Below, piece by piece: positions 53,613-63,644 of a stretch of DNA of 64,000 bases. The position numbers and the translations under genes were made by a program. The stretch lies in NCBI RefSeq assembly GCF_001189235.2, contig NZ_LFIP02000004.1, positions 186,001 to 250,000 of the forward strand. The letters are read 5' to 3'. Within the stretch, counting starts at the first letter, position 1. Each line of letters opens with the position of its first letter. The stretch comes from Bradyrhizobium embrapense (GTDB taxonomy: Bacteria > Pseudomonadota > Alphaproteobacteria > Rhizobiales > Xanthobacteraceae). The notes below the pieces were generated by a model. The model was not told where the DNA came from. It did no database searches and worked only from the letters and a program-made list of their open reading frames with translations.

Positions 53613-55289
53613 CTAACCCTTGCCGACTTCCTTGGCGAAGGTGTCGCGCAGGCCGATGGTGCGGTTGAACACCAGCCGGTCCGGCGTCGAATCCGCATCG
53701 CGCACGAAATAGCCCTGCCGCTCGAACTGCATCGCCTCAGGCGAGTTGCTCTCGGCGATCGCGGGCTCGACCCGCGCATCGCTCAGCACTTCCAGCGACT
53801 GCGGATTGAGGTCGGCGGCGAAATCGGCCGCATTCGGGCTCGGGTTGGCGAACAGCTGATTGTAGATGCGGACCTCCGCCGGCTTCGACTGCGCCGCCGG
53901 CAACCAGTGCATCGTCGCCTTGACCTTGCGGCCATCGGGCGCGTTGCCGCCCTTGGTCAAGGGGTCGTACGTCGCGCGCAGCTCAACGATCTCGCCGGCG
54001 TCGTTCTTTACGACGCCGGTGCACTTGATGAAGTAGGCATAGCGCAGGCGCACCTCGTTGCCGGGCGAGAGACGGAAGAACTTCTTCGGCGGGTTCTCCA
54101 TGAAGTCGTCGCGCTCGATATAGAGCTCGCGGCCGAAGGCGATCTTGCGGGTACCTGCTTCCGGATTGTCGGGATGGTTGATCGCCTCGATCTCTTCGAC
54201 CTGCCCTTCCGGATAGTTCTCGATCACCACCTTGAGCGGCCGCAGCACCGCCATGCGGCGCAGCGACGTGCGGTTCAGCTCCTCGCGGATGCAGAACTCG
54301 AGCATGCCGACATCGACCACACTGTTGGCCTTGGCAACGCCGATGCGCTTGATGAACTCGCGCACCGCCGCCGGCGGCACACCGCGCCGCTTCAGGCCGG
54401 CGATGGTCGGCATCCGCGGGTCGTCCCAGCCCGAGACGTGCCCGTCGCGGACGAGCTGCGTCAGCACGCGCTTGGACAGCAGCGTGTAGGTCAGGTTCAG
54501 CCGCGCCATTTCGTACTGGCGCGGCTTCGAGGGCACCGGCAGCTTGTCGAGCAGCCACTCATAGAGCGGGCGGTGATCCTCGAACTCCAGCGTGCAGATC
54601 GAATGGGTGATGCCCTCGATGGCGTCCGACTGGCCGTGCGCGTAGTCGTAGCTCGGATAGATCGACCATTTGTCGCCGGTGCGCGGATGGTGGGCGTGCA
54701 GGATGCGATACAGCACGGGATCGCGCAGGTTGATGTTGCCGGCCGCCATGTCGATCTTGGCGCGCAGCACCCGGGCGCCATTCGAGAACTCACCGGCCTT
54801 CATGCGGCGGAACAGGTCGAGGTTCTCCTCGACCGAACGATCGCGGAACGGCGAGTTCTTGCCGGGCTCGGTCAACGTGCCGCGGGACATGCGGATCTCC
54901 TCCTGCGACTGATCGTCGACATAGGCGTAACCGGCCTTGATCAGGCCCTCCGCCCAATCGTACAGGCGCTCGAAATAGTCCGACGCATAGAAAAGGTTGT
55001 TGCCCCAATCGTAGCCGAGCCAATGCACGTCGGCCTGGATCGAGTCGATGTACTCCTGCTCCTCCTTGGTCGGATTGGTGTCGTCGAAACGCAGGTTGCA
55101 CTGCCCGCCGAACTCCTGGGCGATACCAAAATTCAGGGCGATCGACTTGGCGTGGCCGATATGCAGGTAGCCGTTCGGCTCCGGCGGGAAGCGGGTCACG
55201 ATCCGGTTGTGCTTATGGGAGGAGAGATCAGCCTGGACGATGTCGCGGATGAAGTCGCGCCCTGCCTCTGCCGTCGTGTCAGTCGTCAT
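53613..55289 (-). CDS. glnS: glutaminyl-tRNA synthetase
   Basis: Class I aminoacyl-tRNA synthetase charging tRNA-Gln directly (558 aa). HIGH motif in PNGYLHIGHAKSIALNF near residue 44, FDDTNPTKEEQEYIDSI, DWGNNLFYASDYFERLYDWA, KMSKS equivalent LLSKRVL, and the two C-terminal beta-barrel domains. ATG 55287-55289 is used; the codon before is TTG. Many alphaproteobacteria lack GlnRS and use GatCAB amidation. It is divergent from gltX. Confidence 0.96.
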   Translation of the reverse strand: MTTDTTAEAGRDFIRDIVQADLSSHKHNRIVTRFPPEPNGYLHIGHAKSIALNFGIAQEFGGQCNLRFDDTNPTKEEQEYIDSIQADVHWLGYDWGNNLFYASDYFERLYDWAEGLIKAGYAYVDDQSQEEIRMSRGTLTEPGKNSPFRDRSVEENLDLFRRMKAGEFSNGARVLRAKIDMAAGNINLRDPVLYRILHAHHPRTGDKWSIYPSYDYAHGQSDAIEGITHSICTLEFEDHRPLYEWLLDKLPVPSKPRQYEMARLNLTYTLLSKRVLTQLVRDGHVSGWDDPRMPTIAGLKRRGVPPAAVREFIKRIGVAKANSVVDVGMLEFCIREELNRTSLRRMAVLRPLKVVIENYPEGQVEEIEAINHPDNPEAGTRKIAFGRELYIERDDFMENPPKKFFRLSPGNEVRLRYAYFIKCTGVVKNDAGEIVELRATYDPLTKGGNAPDGRKVKATMHWLPAAQSKPAEVRIYNQLFANPSPNAADFAADLNPQSLEVLSDARVEPAIAESNSPEAMQFERQGYFVRDADSTPDRLVFNRTIGLRDTFAKEVGKG

Positions 55290-55469
55290 CAAAGGGTTCC
55301 CTGGAGGATTAAGCTCAACCTTCTGCCAAATTCGCGCCGTCCGGCCAAGTCTGGTTTCAGAGTCCCGTTTCAGAGCCTGGTTTGGTGGGCAAAAGGTCGG
55401 CCGGGGCTTTAGTTATGTCCGGTTCCTGATATACACCACCGCCCATTCCAGCATACGTCTCGCTCGATC

Positions 55470-56891
55470 ATGACCAATTCCGTCGTTACCCGCTTCGCCC
55501 CCTCACCGACCGGCTTCCTCCATATCGGAGGCGCCCGCACCGCGCTGTTCAACTGGCTCTATGCTAGGAAGCTCGGCGGCAAGATGCTGCTCCGGATCGA
55601 GGACACCGACCGCGAACGCTCGACCAAGGCGGCGATCGACGCCATCCTGGACGGCCTGAAATGGCTCGAGCTCGATTGGGACGGCGACGTCATCTACCAG
55701 TTCAGCCGCGCCGCCCGCCATCGCGAGGTCGCCGAGGGCCTGCTCGCCGCTGGCCGCGCCTACTACTGCTACGCCACGCCGGAGGAGCTGGCCGCGATGC
55801 GCGAGAAGGCGCGCGCCGAGGGCCGCACCCGGCTCTATGACGGCATGTGGCGCGACCGCGATCCGGCCACCGCGCCTTCCGACGTCAAGCCGACCATCCG
55901 CCTCAAGGCGCCGCAGACCGGCGAGACCGTGATCGAGGATCAGGTCCAGGGCCGCGTGGTCTGGCAGAACGAGAACCTCGACGACCTCGTCCTGCTCCGC
56001 GGCGACGGCACCCCGACCTACATGCTCGCGGTCGTGGTCGACGATCACGATATGGGCGTCACCCACATCATCCGCGGCGACGACCATTTGATCAACGCGG
56101 CGCGCCAGAAGCAGATCTACGACGCGCTGGAGTGGGAGTTGCCGAGCATGTCCCACATCCCGCTGATCCATGGGCCCGACGGCTCGAAACTGTCGAAGCG
56201 CCACGGCGCGCTCGGCGTCGATGCCTATCGTGCGCTCGGCTATCTGCCGGCCGCCTTGCGCAACTATCTCGTCCGGCTCGGCTGGAGCCATGGCGACCAG
56301 GAGATCTTCTCGACCCAGGAGATGATCGATGCGTTCGATCTCTCCGGCATCGGCCGCTCGGCGGCGCGGTTCGATTTCGCCAAGCTGGAGAACCTCAACG
56401 GCCACTACATCCGGCAGAGCGACGATCAATCCCTCGTGACCCGGTTCGAGAGCGTGCTGGATTATGTTCCTGAAGGCGCTGCGCTGAAGGCCAAGCTCAA
56501 CGACACCACCCGCGCGCAATTGCTGCGGGCGATGCCGAGCCTGAAGGAGCGCGCCAAGACGCTGATCGAGCTGATCGCCGGCGCCTACTTCATTTTTGCC
56601 GATCGGCCGCTCGAGCTCGATCCGAAGGCGGCCGCGCTCCTTACGCCGGAAACGCGCGCGTTGATCGGCCGGCTGCGCACCGCGCTGGAAGCCGTCAACG
56701 ACTGGACGGCGGAAACCACCGAGACCGCCATGCGGAATTTCGCCGAGCAGAACAATCTGAAACTCGGCGCCGTTGCCCAGCCGCTGCGGGTGGCACTGAC
56801 CGGACGGACAACGTCGCCGGGCATATTCGACGTGCTGGCCGTGCTAGGACGCCAGGAGTGTCTCGCCCGCCTCGCCGATCAGGCGGTGTGA
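55470..56891 (+). CDS. gltX: glutamyl-tRNA synthetase
   Basis: Charges tRNA-Glu (473 aa). HIGH in PTGFLHIGGARTALFNWLYA, RIEDTDRERSTKAAIDAI, YMLAVVVDDHDMGVTHIIRG, KMSKS version KLSKRHGALGVDAYRALGYL and the C-terminal anticodon-binding helical bundle. It lies between glnS and gltA; a hairpin just after the stop probably ends its transcript. Confidence 0.97.
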   Translation: MTNSVVTRFAPSPTGFLHIGGARTALFNWLYARKLGGKMLLRIEDTDRERSTKAAIDAILDGLKWLELDWDGDVIYQFSRAARHREVAEGLLAAGRAYYCYATPEELAAMREKARAEGRTRLYDGMWRDRDPATAPSDVKPTIRLKAPQTGETVIEDQVQGRVVWQNENLDDLVLLRGDGTPTYMLAVVVDDHDMGVTHIIRGDDHLINAARQKQIYDALEWELPSMSHIPLIHGPDGSKLSKRHGALGVDAYRALGYLPAALRNYLVRLGWSHGDQEIFSTQEMIDAFDLSGIGRSAARFDFAKLENLNGHYIRQSDDQSLVTRFESVLDYVPEGAALKAKLNDTTRAQLLRAMPSLKERAKTLIELIAGAYFIFADRPLELDPKAAALLTPETRALIGRLRTALEAVNDWTAETTETAMRNFAEQNNLKLGAVAQPLRVALTGRTTSPGIFDVLAVLGRQECLARLADQAV

Positions 56892-56897
56892 TCCTGC

Positions 56898-56919
56898 ATG
56901 GACCCCCTCCAGGGTCCAT
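56898..56919. terminator. hairpin after gltX
   Basis: ATGGACCC (56898-56905) / GGGTCCAT (56912-56919), loop CCTCCA, seven bases past the gltX stop; followed by CTTGC rather than a T-run. Confidence 0.5.
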
Positions 56920-57051
56920 CTTGCAGCGCACATTGCAATGAGCTACCCATCCCCGGACGCCTTCTCAATAAGCCGTTCCGCCCCGCCATGGGCCGCAAAT
57001 TAGCGACTGGGCAAGGTCGGTTTTCGCAACGATTTCATCGGGGATCTCACG

Positions 57052-58353
<1,302 letters not shown>

Positions 58354-58377
58354 GCTTCGTCCCTAAGCGAAATCGAG

Positions 58378-58409
58378 ACGGCGCCATCATTCCCGATGGC
58401 GCCGTTTTC
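58378..58409 (+). terminator. rho-independent terminator of gltA
   Basis: Perfect 11-bp stem ACGGCGCCATC (58378-58388) / GATGGCGCCGT (58395-58405), six-base loop ATTCCC, followed by TTTCG. Starts 25 bases after the gltA stop. Confidence 0.85.
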
Positions 58410-58757
58410 GTTTGCCCCGAGCGACTTCGGTTGCGAGCGCGTCGAGGCGCGGCAACCAGAACGCCCTGAACCGGTCGAGCCAGTCGTCGACCTCGCGCAG
58501 CCGCCGCGGCTCCACGGCATAGATGCGGCGGGTGCCGCCGGCGGCATCGAATGGCTGTCCCGGCGGCGTGGCGAAGTACAGAGCGAGACCCATCAAAGCG
58601 AGGTCCCTGCCGACGCCGACCGCGCCAGGCCCGTAGCGATCCCAGAAGTCACCTTCGACGATCTATAGGTGCTCAAGTTCGAGGCGAGTTCCGCTGGAGG
58701 CGTCGGCTGCCAGCGTCACGGTCACCCAACTGACCCCGCCGCCAAACGCCAGGGAGC
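58387..58757 (-). pseudogene. remnant joining an SRPBCC (AHSA1-like) domain to an ArsR-type C-terminus
   Basis: Reading the minus strand, one frame gives SLAFGGGVSWVTVTLAADAS and GTRLELEHL, an in-frame TAG near 58665, then IVEGDFWDRYGPGAVGVGRD, all typical of SRPBCC/AHSA1 proteins. The same frame then becomes GGTRRIYAVEPRRLREVDDW and LDALATEVARGKRKRR, like the end of ArsR repressors that normally pair with such genes. N-terminal parts of both are missing. The stop, missing ends and reversed order mark it as a decayed, deletion-fused remnant. Confidence 0.5.
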
Positions 58758-58763
58758 GAATGA

Positions 58764-59942
58764 CTAGGCTGAACGCCGGCTCATTTCCGCAAGCACAATG
58801 TCAGCGGCGCGGACGCTCGGTGGCTGGTCGCCGGTCGACATCTTCCCATCCATCGTCGCGAACGCCACGAGCTGCCGGAGGCGGTCGGGTGAATCCGCGA
58901 GTACATCGCCCAGTGCGCGCGCGAGCCTGTCCGGCGTGCAGTTCTCCTGCAGGAACTCAGGGATGATATCGCTGCCGATCACGAGATTGGCGAGGATCAC
59001 CGACGACACCCGGATCGCACGGCGCAGGATGAACGCCTCGGCCGCGCCGACGCGATAGGCCGTCACCATCGGAATCCCTGATAGCGCGAGCTCCAGCGTC
59101 ACCGTGCCTGACTTCGCGAGCGCCGCACGGGCGACGCGAAATGCGGCGCGCTTCTCGATCTCGCCGATCGCGAGCCGCGGCGCCACCGGCCACGAGGCGA
59201 CGCCTTCGCGCACCATCGCCTCGAGATGCGGCATGGTGGGAAGCACGAGCTCGAACGGGATTTGCTGGTTGAGCTTGCCGAGCGCAGCACCGAACAGCGC
59301 CAGATGATGCCTGATCTCGCTGCGCCGGCTTCCGGGCAGGACCAGCAGAACCGGCGGCTGCGCGTCGCGCCGCTTCTGCTCCTCCTCGTTCGGTCGCAGC
59401 GAAGCGAGCTGCTCGGTCAGGGGATGACCGACATAACTGCAGGGCGGTCCCTGCAGCTTGCGATACTCTTCCGGTTCGAACGGCAGCAGCGCAAGCACGT
59501 GATCGACATAACCGCGCATCGCCTGCGCCCGGCCCGGCCGCCAGGCCCAGACCGACGGCGACACGTAGTCGACGATCGGGATGTCGGGATTGCGCGCGCG
59601 GACCCGGCGGGCGACGCGATGGGTGAAGTCCGGGCTGTCGATGATGACCAGCATATCCGGCGCCTCGGCGAGCACTGCGTCGGCGGTGCGGCTGATCAAT
59701 CGCAGGATTTTCGGCAATTGCTTCACGACGGCGGAAAGGCCAACGATCGAGAGTTCTTCGATCGGAAATAGCGGAGCGATGCCCTCGCCCGTCATCTGTC
59801 GGCCACCGACACCGGAAAACTGCACGCTATCGCCGAGGCGCTGGCGCAGCACCTTCATCAGCGCGGCGCCGAGACGGTCGCCGGATTCCTCGGTCGCGAT
59901 GAGGAAGACCTTGCGATCGGTGCTGGGACTAGGCGCCTGCAT
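58764..59942 (-). CDS. lpxB: lipid-A-disaccharide synthase
   Basis: Glycosyltransferase family 19 enzyme joining UDP-diacylglucosamine and lipid X (392 aa). It starts KVFLIATEESGDRLGAALMK and contains FSGVGGRQMTGEGI, IVDYVSPSVWAWRPGRAQAM, CSYVGHPLTEQLASLR, LVLPGSRRSEI and KSGTVTLELALSGIPMVTAYR. Its ATG overlaps the lpxI stop by one base (TGATG), showing coupling at the end of the lpx operon. Confidence 0.97.
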   Translation of the reverse strand: MQAPSPSTDRKVFLIATEESGDRLGAALMKVLRQRLGDSVQFSGVGGRQMTGEGIAPLFPIEELSIVGLSAVVKQLPKILRLISRTADAVLAEAPDMLVIIDSPDFTHRVARRVRARNPDIPIVDYVSPSVWAWRPGRAQAMRGYVDHVLALLPFEPEEYRKLQGPPCSYVGHPLTEQLASLRPNEEEQKRRDAQPPVLLVLPGSRRSEIRHHLALFGAALGKLNQQIPFELVLPTMPHLEAMVREGVASWPVAPRLAIGEIEKRAAFRVARAALAKSGTVTLELALSGIPMVTAYRVGAAEAFILRRAIRVSSVILANLVIGSDIIPEFLQENCTPDRLARALGDVLADSPDRLRQLVAFATMDGKMSTGDQPPSVRAADIVLAEMSRRSA

Positions 59943-60799
59943 CAGCCGGCCAGTCCGATGACAAACAGCCCCTTGGCATCGGCGGCCTCGATCAGGGCCT
60001 GCGGCTCGGCGGCGAGCGTGTTGCCGGCGATCACGGCGATCCCGGCGATGCCCGCCGCAGCCGCGCCCTCGACCGTGCGTGGACCGACGGTCGGCAGATC
60101 GAAGCGCAGATCCTGCTTGCTCTTCGGCGCCTTCACCAGCACGCCGCGGCCGGCCTTGGCGCGGATGCGGCCCTCGGCGCGCAGCCGCGCCACCCGCGCG
60201 AGCAGCCCATCGGTGCCTTCGATGTCTTCGACCGCAACCACATGACCGTCGATCACCACCGCCGCTTGGCCAATGTCGAATGGTCCAAGCGCATCGAGCA
60301 CGCCGCGTCCGCGCGCGATGTCGGCGAGCGCGGCGCTGTCCGGCGTCGCACGCGTCACGGTGCCCTCAGGCATCAGGAGGTCGGGCGCGACGTCCTTGAT
60401 ACCGACCATGCGAAATCCCTGCTGCTCGAGGATGTGGCCGACGCTCGAGAGCAGATGATCGTCGCCACCACGAAACGCGCGCACGACATGGCCGAGCAAA
60501 CGCAGCGTGCCCCAGTCGAGCCGGATCTCCGACAACGCAGGACGCACCAGGGTGCCAATGAAGATCAGGTCGCGGCAGCCTTCGTCGCGGAACAGCCGGG
60601 TGGCGCGGCCGAGCTGGCCGACCGAGATCCAGCGATGACGAAACCGCTGCGCGCGCGCTGGATCGCAGGCACCGCGCAGCGCAAACAGCACCGGCGTGAT
60701 GCCGCGCGCGGTGAGCTGATCGGCGACCGCGAACGGCATGGCGCCGCCGCCGGCGATCACGCCGACCGGCGAGGAAAGCGAGGAAGCCGCTGACGTCAT
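59942..60799 (-). CDS. lpxI: UDP-2,3-diacylglucosamine pyrophosphatase LpxI
   Basis: Mg-dependent hydrolase producing lipid X (285 aa; DUF1009), the alphaproteobacterial replacement for LpxH. It begins VGVIAGGGAMPFAVADQLTA, with DLIFIGTLVRPALSEIRLDW in the N-terminal domain; the C-terminal catalytic domain shows VVVEDIEGTDGLLARVARLR-like sequence (VVAVEDIEGTDGLLAR), KAGRGVLVKAPKSKQDLRFD, LPTVGPRTVEGAAAAGIAGI and VIAGNTLA. ATG 60797-60799 has GGATGG eight bases upstream; ATG 60811 would add four residues. Confidence 0.93.
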   Translation of the reverse strand: MTSAASSLSSPVGVIAGGGAMPFAVADQLTARGITPVLFALRGACDPARAQRFRHRWISVGQLGRATRLFRDEGCRDLIFIGTLVRPALSEIRLDWGTLRLLGHVVRAFRGGDDHLLSSVGHILEQQGFRMVGIKDVAPDLLMPEGTVTRATPDSAALADIARGRGVLDALGPFDIGQAAVVIDGHVVAVEDIEGTDGLLARVARLRAEGRIRAKAGRGVLVKAPKSKQDLRFDLPTVGPRTVEGAAAAGIAGIAVIAGNTLAAEPQALIEAADAKGLFVIGLAG

Positions 60800-60818
60800 G
60801 CTGGCGGCCATCCCATGC

Positions 60819-61613
60819 TCAGTTGCTATCGGCGGGAAGACAGAGCGGCCGCAGCTTGCCGCCATCGATGAAGGCGAGGATTTCCGCGATCGCAGGATCC
60901 TCACCCGCCAGCGACTGCACCGAAGCCAGCCGCTCGGCAAAGATGCCGGGGCCGTGGAACAATTTTTGATAGAACGCCCGCACCGTCGCCAGCCGCGCCT
61001 TGGTGAACTGGCGCCGCCGCATGCCGATGATGTTGAGCCCTTCGAGCACTGCGTATTGACCGTTGGCCAGTCCGAAAGGGATGATGTCGCCGCGCACGCC
61101 GCAGACGCCACCGATCATCACTTGCGAGCCGACGCGGGTGAACTGGTGCACGGCCGACAGGCCGCCGATATAGACGGAGTCGCCGATCTCGCAGTGGCCG
61201 CCGAGCGTCGCCGATGTCGCGAAAATCACGCCGTTGCCGACCACGCAGTCATGGCCGACATGGCTGTTGTTCATGAAGAAACCGCGATCGCCGACGCGGG
61301 TGAGCCCGCCGCCCTTGATCGTGCCGACATTCATCGTCACGCCTTCGCGGATCGTACAGGCTTCGCCGACTTCGAGACGGGTCGGCTCTCCGCGATAGCT
61401 GAGATCCTGCGGCGGCCCGCCGAGTGCGGCAAACGGCGAGATGACGCAGCCGGCGCCGATTTTCGTATGCCCGCTGACGGTAACATGCGCGATCAGCTTG
61501 CAGTTCTCGCCGAGCACGACGTTCGGGCCGATGATGCAGTACGGACCGATCTCGGTGCCGGCCCCGATCACAGCGCCATCCGCAATCCGCGCAGTGGGGT
61601 CGATCATGCTCAT
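60819..61613 (-). CDS. lpxA: acyl-ACP--UDP-N-acetylglucosamine O-acyltransferase
   Basis: First enzyme of lipid A synthesis (264 aa), a left-handed parallel beta-helix of hexapeptide repeats: IDPTARIADGAVIGAGTEIG, YCIIGPNVVLGENCKLIAHV. Catalytic His is in NSHVGHDCVVGNGVIFATSA and the pocket residues follow in SAVHQFTRVGSQVMIGGVCG. The C-terminal helical part begins GLNIIGMRRRQFTKARLATV. It precedes lpxI by about 20 bases. Normally it follows fabZ directly; here a plus-strand gene lies between. Confidence 0.97.
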   Translation of the reverse strand: MSMIDPTARIADGAVIGAGTEIGPYCIIGPNVVLGENCKLIAHVTVSGHTKIGAGCVISPFAALGGPPQDLSYRGEPTRLEVGEACTIREGVTMNVGTIKGGGLTRVGDRGFFMNNSHVGHDCVVGNGVIFATSATLGGHCEIGDSVYIGGLSAVHQFTRVGSQVMIGGVCGVRGDIIPFGLANGQYAVLEGLNIIGMRRRQFTKARLATVRAFYQKLFHGPGIFAERLASVQSLAGEDPAIAEILAFIDGGKLRPLCLPADSN

Positions 61614-61751
61614 GAAGTTTCGATCCGGAATTCGTTAATGGCGCCAAAGCGCTATGCTGTCGATTTGGGCGGTCGTTAGCGCGACTTTGACCGCCCTGTC
61701 CAGTGACGTATCATGACCGCCTGTTGCAAACGAGAAGGTCGCAACCGAGCC

Positions 61752-62075
61752 ATGGTCCGGGCCGCCGCGCTGATCCTCAGCCTGTTCTCTGCGCCGATCG
61801 GCCCGGAGACCGCCGACCTCGGCAACAGCACGACCATCGATCTCTCGCGCTTCGACTGCCGCGACATCAATCGCAGCACGATCGTCCAGCGGGTCTGCTA
61901 CAGCGCCGGCGAGCGGACACTGCTGGTCGCGGTCAGGGGCAACTATCAGCACTATTGCGGCGTGCCTGCTGAAACCTACGACGCGCTGATGATCGCGCCG
62001 TCGATGGGCGTCTTCCTCAACCGCGTCCTGCGAATCGCCGGCGCGAACGGCCGGTATGCTTGCAGGACGTCGTGA
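61752..62075 (+). CDS. exported KTSC-domain protein
   Basis: 107-aa protein with a signal peptide (MVRAAALILSLFSAPIG) followed by a KTSC-type domain: QRVCYSAGERTLLVAVRGNY, YHYC-like QHYCGVPAETYDALMIAPSM and GVFLNRVLR, matching the Y-C-x-P...APS-GxFxN pattern of that family. Four Cys in the mature part could form disulfides. Function of KTSC domains is unknown. ATG 61752 begins the signal; an upstream start adds a non-hydrophobic tail. It reads opposite to lpxA and fabZ on either side. Confidence 0.72.
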   Translation: MVRAAALILSLFSAPIGPETADLGNSTTIDLSRFDCRDINRSTIVQRVCYSAGERTLLVAVRGNYQHYCGVPAETYDALMIAPSMGVFLNRVLRIAGANGRYACRTS

Positions 62076-62092
62076 CGACGGCGACCGGAAGC

Positions 62093-62551
62093 TTAGTCCG
62101 TCAGCATCGCGCCGACATCGGCCTCGGCGACCACCTGACCGTTGACCTTGGCGTCACCGTGAAACCACCACATCGTCTTGCGGCGACCGAGCGAGCGCAT
62201 GTGATACTCGATGGTGTCGCCGGGCATCACCGGCTTCCTGAACTTGCACTTGTCGATGGTGAGAAAATACACGGCGCGCGGCTTCTGGGTGCCCTCGACC
62301 GACTTGATGCCGATCACGCCGGCGGTCTGCGCCATCGCTTCGATCATCATCACGCCGGGGTACACCGGACGATCCGGGAAGTGTCCCTGAAACGGCGGCT
62401 CGTTGAAGGTGACGTTCTTGATGCCGATGCCGCTGTAGTCGGTGCGGATCTTGATCACGCGGTCGATCAGCAACATCGGAAAGCGATGCGGGAGCGTCTT
62501 CAGGATATCGTTGATATCCACGAGCTCGAATTTGACCGGTGCCTCCTCCAT
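62093..62551 (-). CDS. fabZ: 3-hydroxyacyl-ACP dehydratase
   Basis: Hotdog-fold dehydratase of fatty acid elongation (152 aa). It shows ILKTLPHRFPMLLIDRVIKI, catalytic His and Glu in FQGHFPDRPVYPGVMMIEAM and AQTAGVIGI, VYFLTIDKCKFRKPVMPGDT. ATG 62549-62551 overlaps the lpxD stop by one base (TGATG). Its product supplies chains in balance with LpxA, the reason for the shared operon. Confidence 0.97.
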   Translation of the reverse strand: MEEAPVKFELVDINDILKTLPHRFPMLLIDRVIKIRTDYSGIGIKNVTFNEPPFQGHFPDRPVYPGVMMIEAMAQTAGVIGIKSVEGTQKPRAVYFLTIDKCKFRKPVMPGDTIEYHMRSLGRRKTMWWFHGDAKVNGQVVAEADVGAMLTD

Positions 62552-63612
62552 CACTCCTGTTCCTTGCCTTTGGCTTCGTTGTCGCGCACCAGGCGCTCCA
62601 CCGCGATAATTTCCCTGAACCACTGCTTGGTCGGTTTGGCGAAATGCCCGCCCCAGCGACCATTGGCCGGAATGTCGTCCTTGACCGCGCTCATCGCCGT
62701 CACCTGGGCGCCGTCGCCGATCTTGAGGTGGTTATTGATGCCCACCTTGGCGCCGAGCGCGACGTTGTCGCCGATCGTCAGACTGCCGGCGAGCCCGATC
62801 TGGGCCGCAAGCAGGCAGTGCCGGCCGATGATCACATTGTGGCCGATCTGGACCTGGTTGTCGATTTTGGTGCCCTCGCCGATCACGGTGTCGCGCAGGG
62901 AACCGCGGTCGATGGTCGAAGCGGCGCCGACCTCGACATTGTTCTGGATCACCACGCGGCCGGTCTGCGGCACTTTCACATGGCCCTTTGGCCCGAAGAA
63001 GATGAAGCCGTAGCCGTCCTGGCCGATATTGCAGCCAGGGTGGATCAGCACGTTGTTGCCGATCAACGCGAACTGAATGGTGGTCTTGGCACCGACATTG
63101 CAGTCGCGACCGATCTTGACGTCGGCGCCGATCACCGCGCCGGCGCCAATGATGGTGCCGGCGCCGATCTCGACCCGCGGGCCGATCACGACCAGCGGAT
63201 CGACGATGACGCCGTCCTCGAGGCGCGCGGTGGGATCGATGATCGCCGACGGGGCGATACCCTCGGTCCCGAACCATGATTGCGGCCGCAGTGCATCGGC
63301 GTGCCACTCGCGGGCGAGCTCGACGAACACCTGGAACGGCTTTGCAGCGCGCAGCACGGCGGTGCCCTTCGGCACCTCCGCCTCGAAACGCGGGCTGACC
63401 AGGCAGGCGCCGGCCTTGGTCGCGGCCAGCTGGTCGGCGTATTTGAGATTGTCGAAAAAGGCGAGATGCATCGGGCCGGCCTCGTCGAGCGAGGCCAGCC
63501 CCCTGATCTGAAGCGCCCCCCTCTCGGGGTCGACCAGTTGCGCCTTCGTCAGCGCGGCGATTTCAGCCAGCGATGACGAAGGAGGACTCTTGAAGAAGAT
63601 CGGCTGCGCCAT
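62551..63612 (-). CDS. lpxD: UDP-3-O-(3-hydroxyacyl)glucosamine N-acyltransferase
   Basis: Third lipid A step (353 aa). N-terminal uridine-binding domain (about 1-105, FKSPPSSSLAEIAALTKAQL), then hexapeptide repeats (PTARLEDGVIVDPLVVIGPR, GAGTIIGAGAVIGADVKIGR), FIFFGPKGHVKVPQTGRVVI and catalytic His in QIGHNVIIGRHCLLAAQIGL, ending in a short helical tail. It follows bamA by 32 bases and is coupled to fabZ. Confidence 0.97.
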   Translation of the reverse strand: MAQPIFFKSPPSSSLAEIAALTKAQLVDPERGALQIRGLASLDEAGPMHLAFFDNLKYADQLAATKAGACLVSPRFEAEVPKGTAVLRAAKPFQVFVELAREWHADALRPQSWFGTEGIAPSAIIDPTARLEDGVIVDPLVVIGPRVEIGAGTIIGAGAVIGADVKIGRDCNVGAKTTIQFALIGNNVLIHPGCNIGQDGYGFIFFGPKGHVKVPQTGRVVIQNNVEVGAASTIDRGSLRDTVIGEGTKIDNQVQIGHNVIIGRHCLLAAQIGLAGSLTIGDNVALGAKVGINNHLKIGDGAQVTAMSAVKDDIPANGRWGGHFAKPTKQWFREIIAVERLVRDNEAKGKEQE

Positions 63613-63644
63613 TCCATCCGTCGCAGTCCGGTCGAGCAGCGGAC

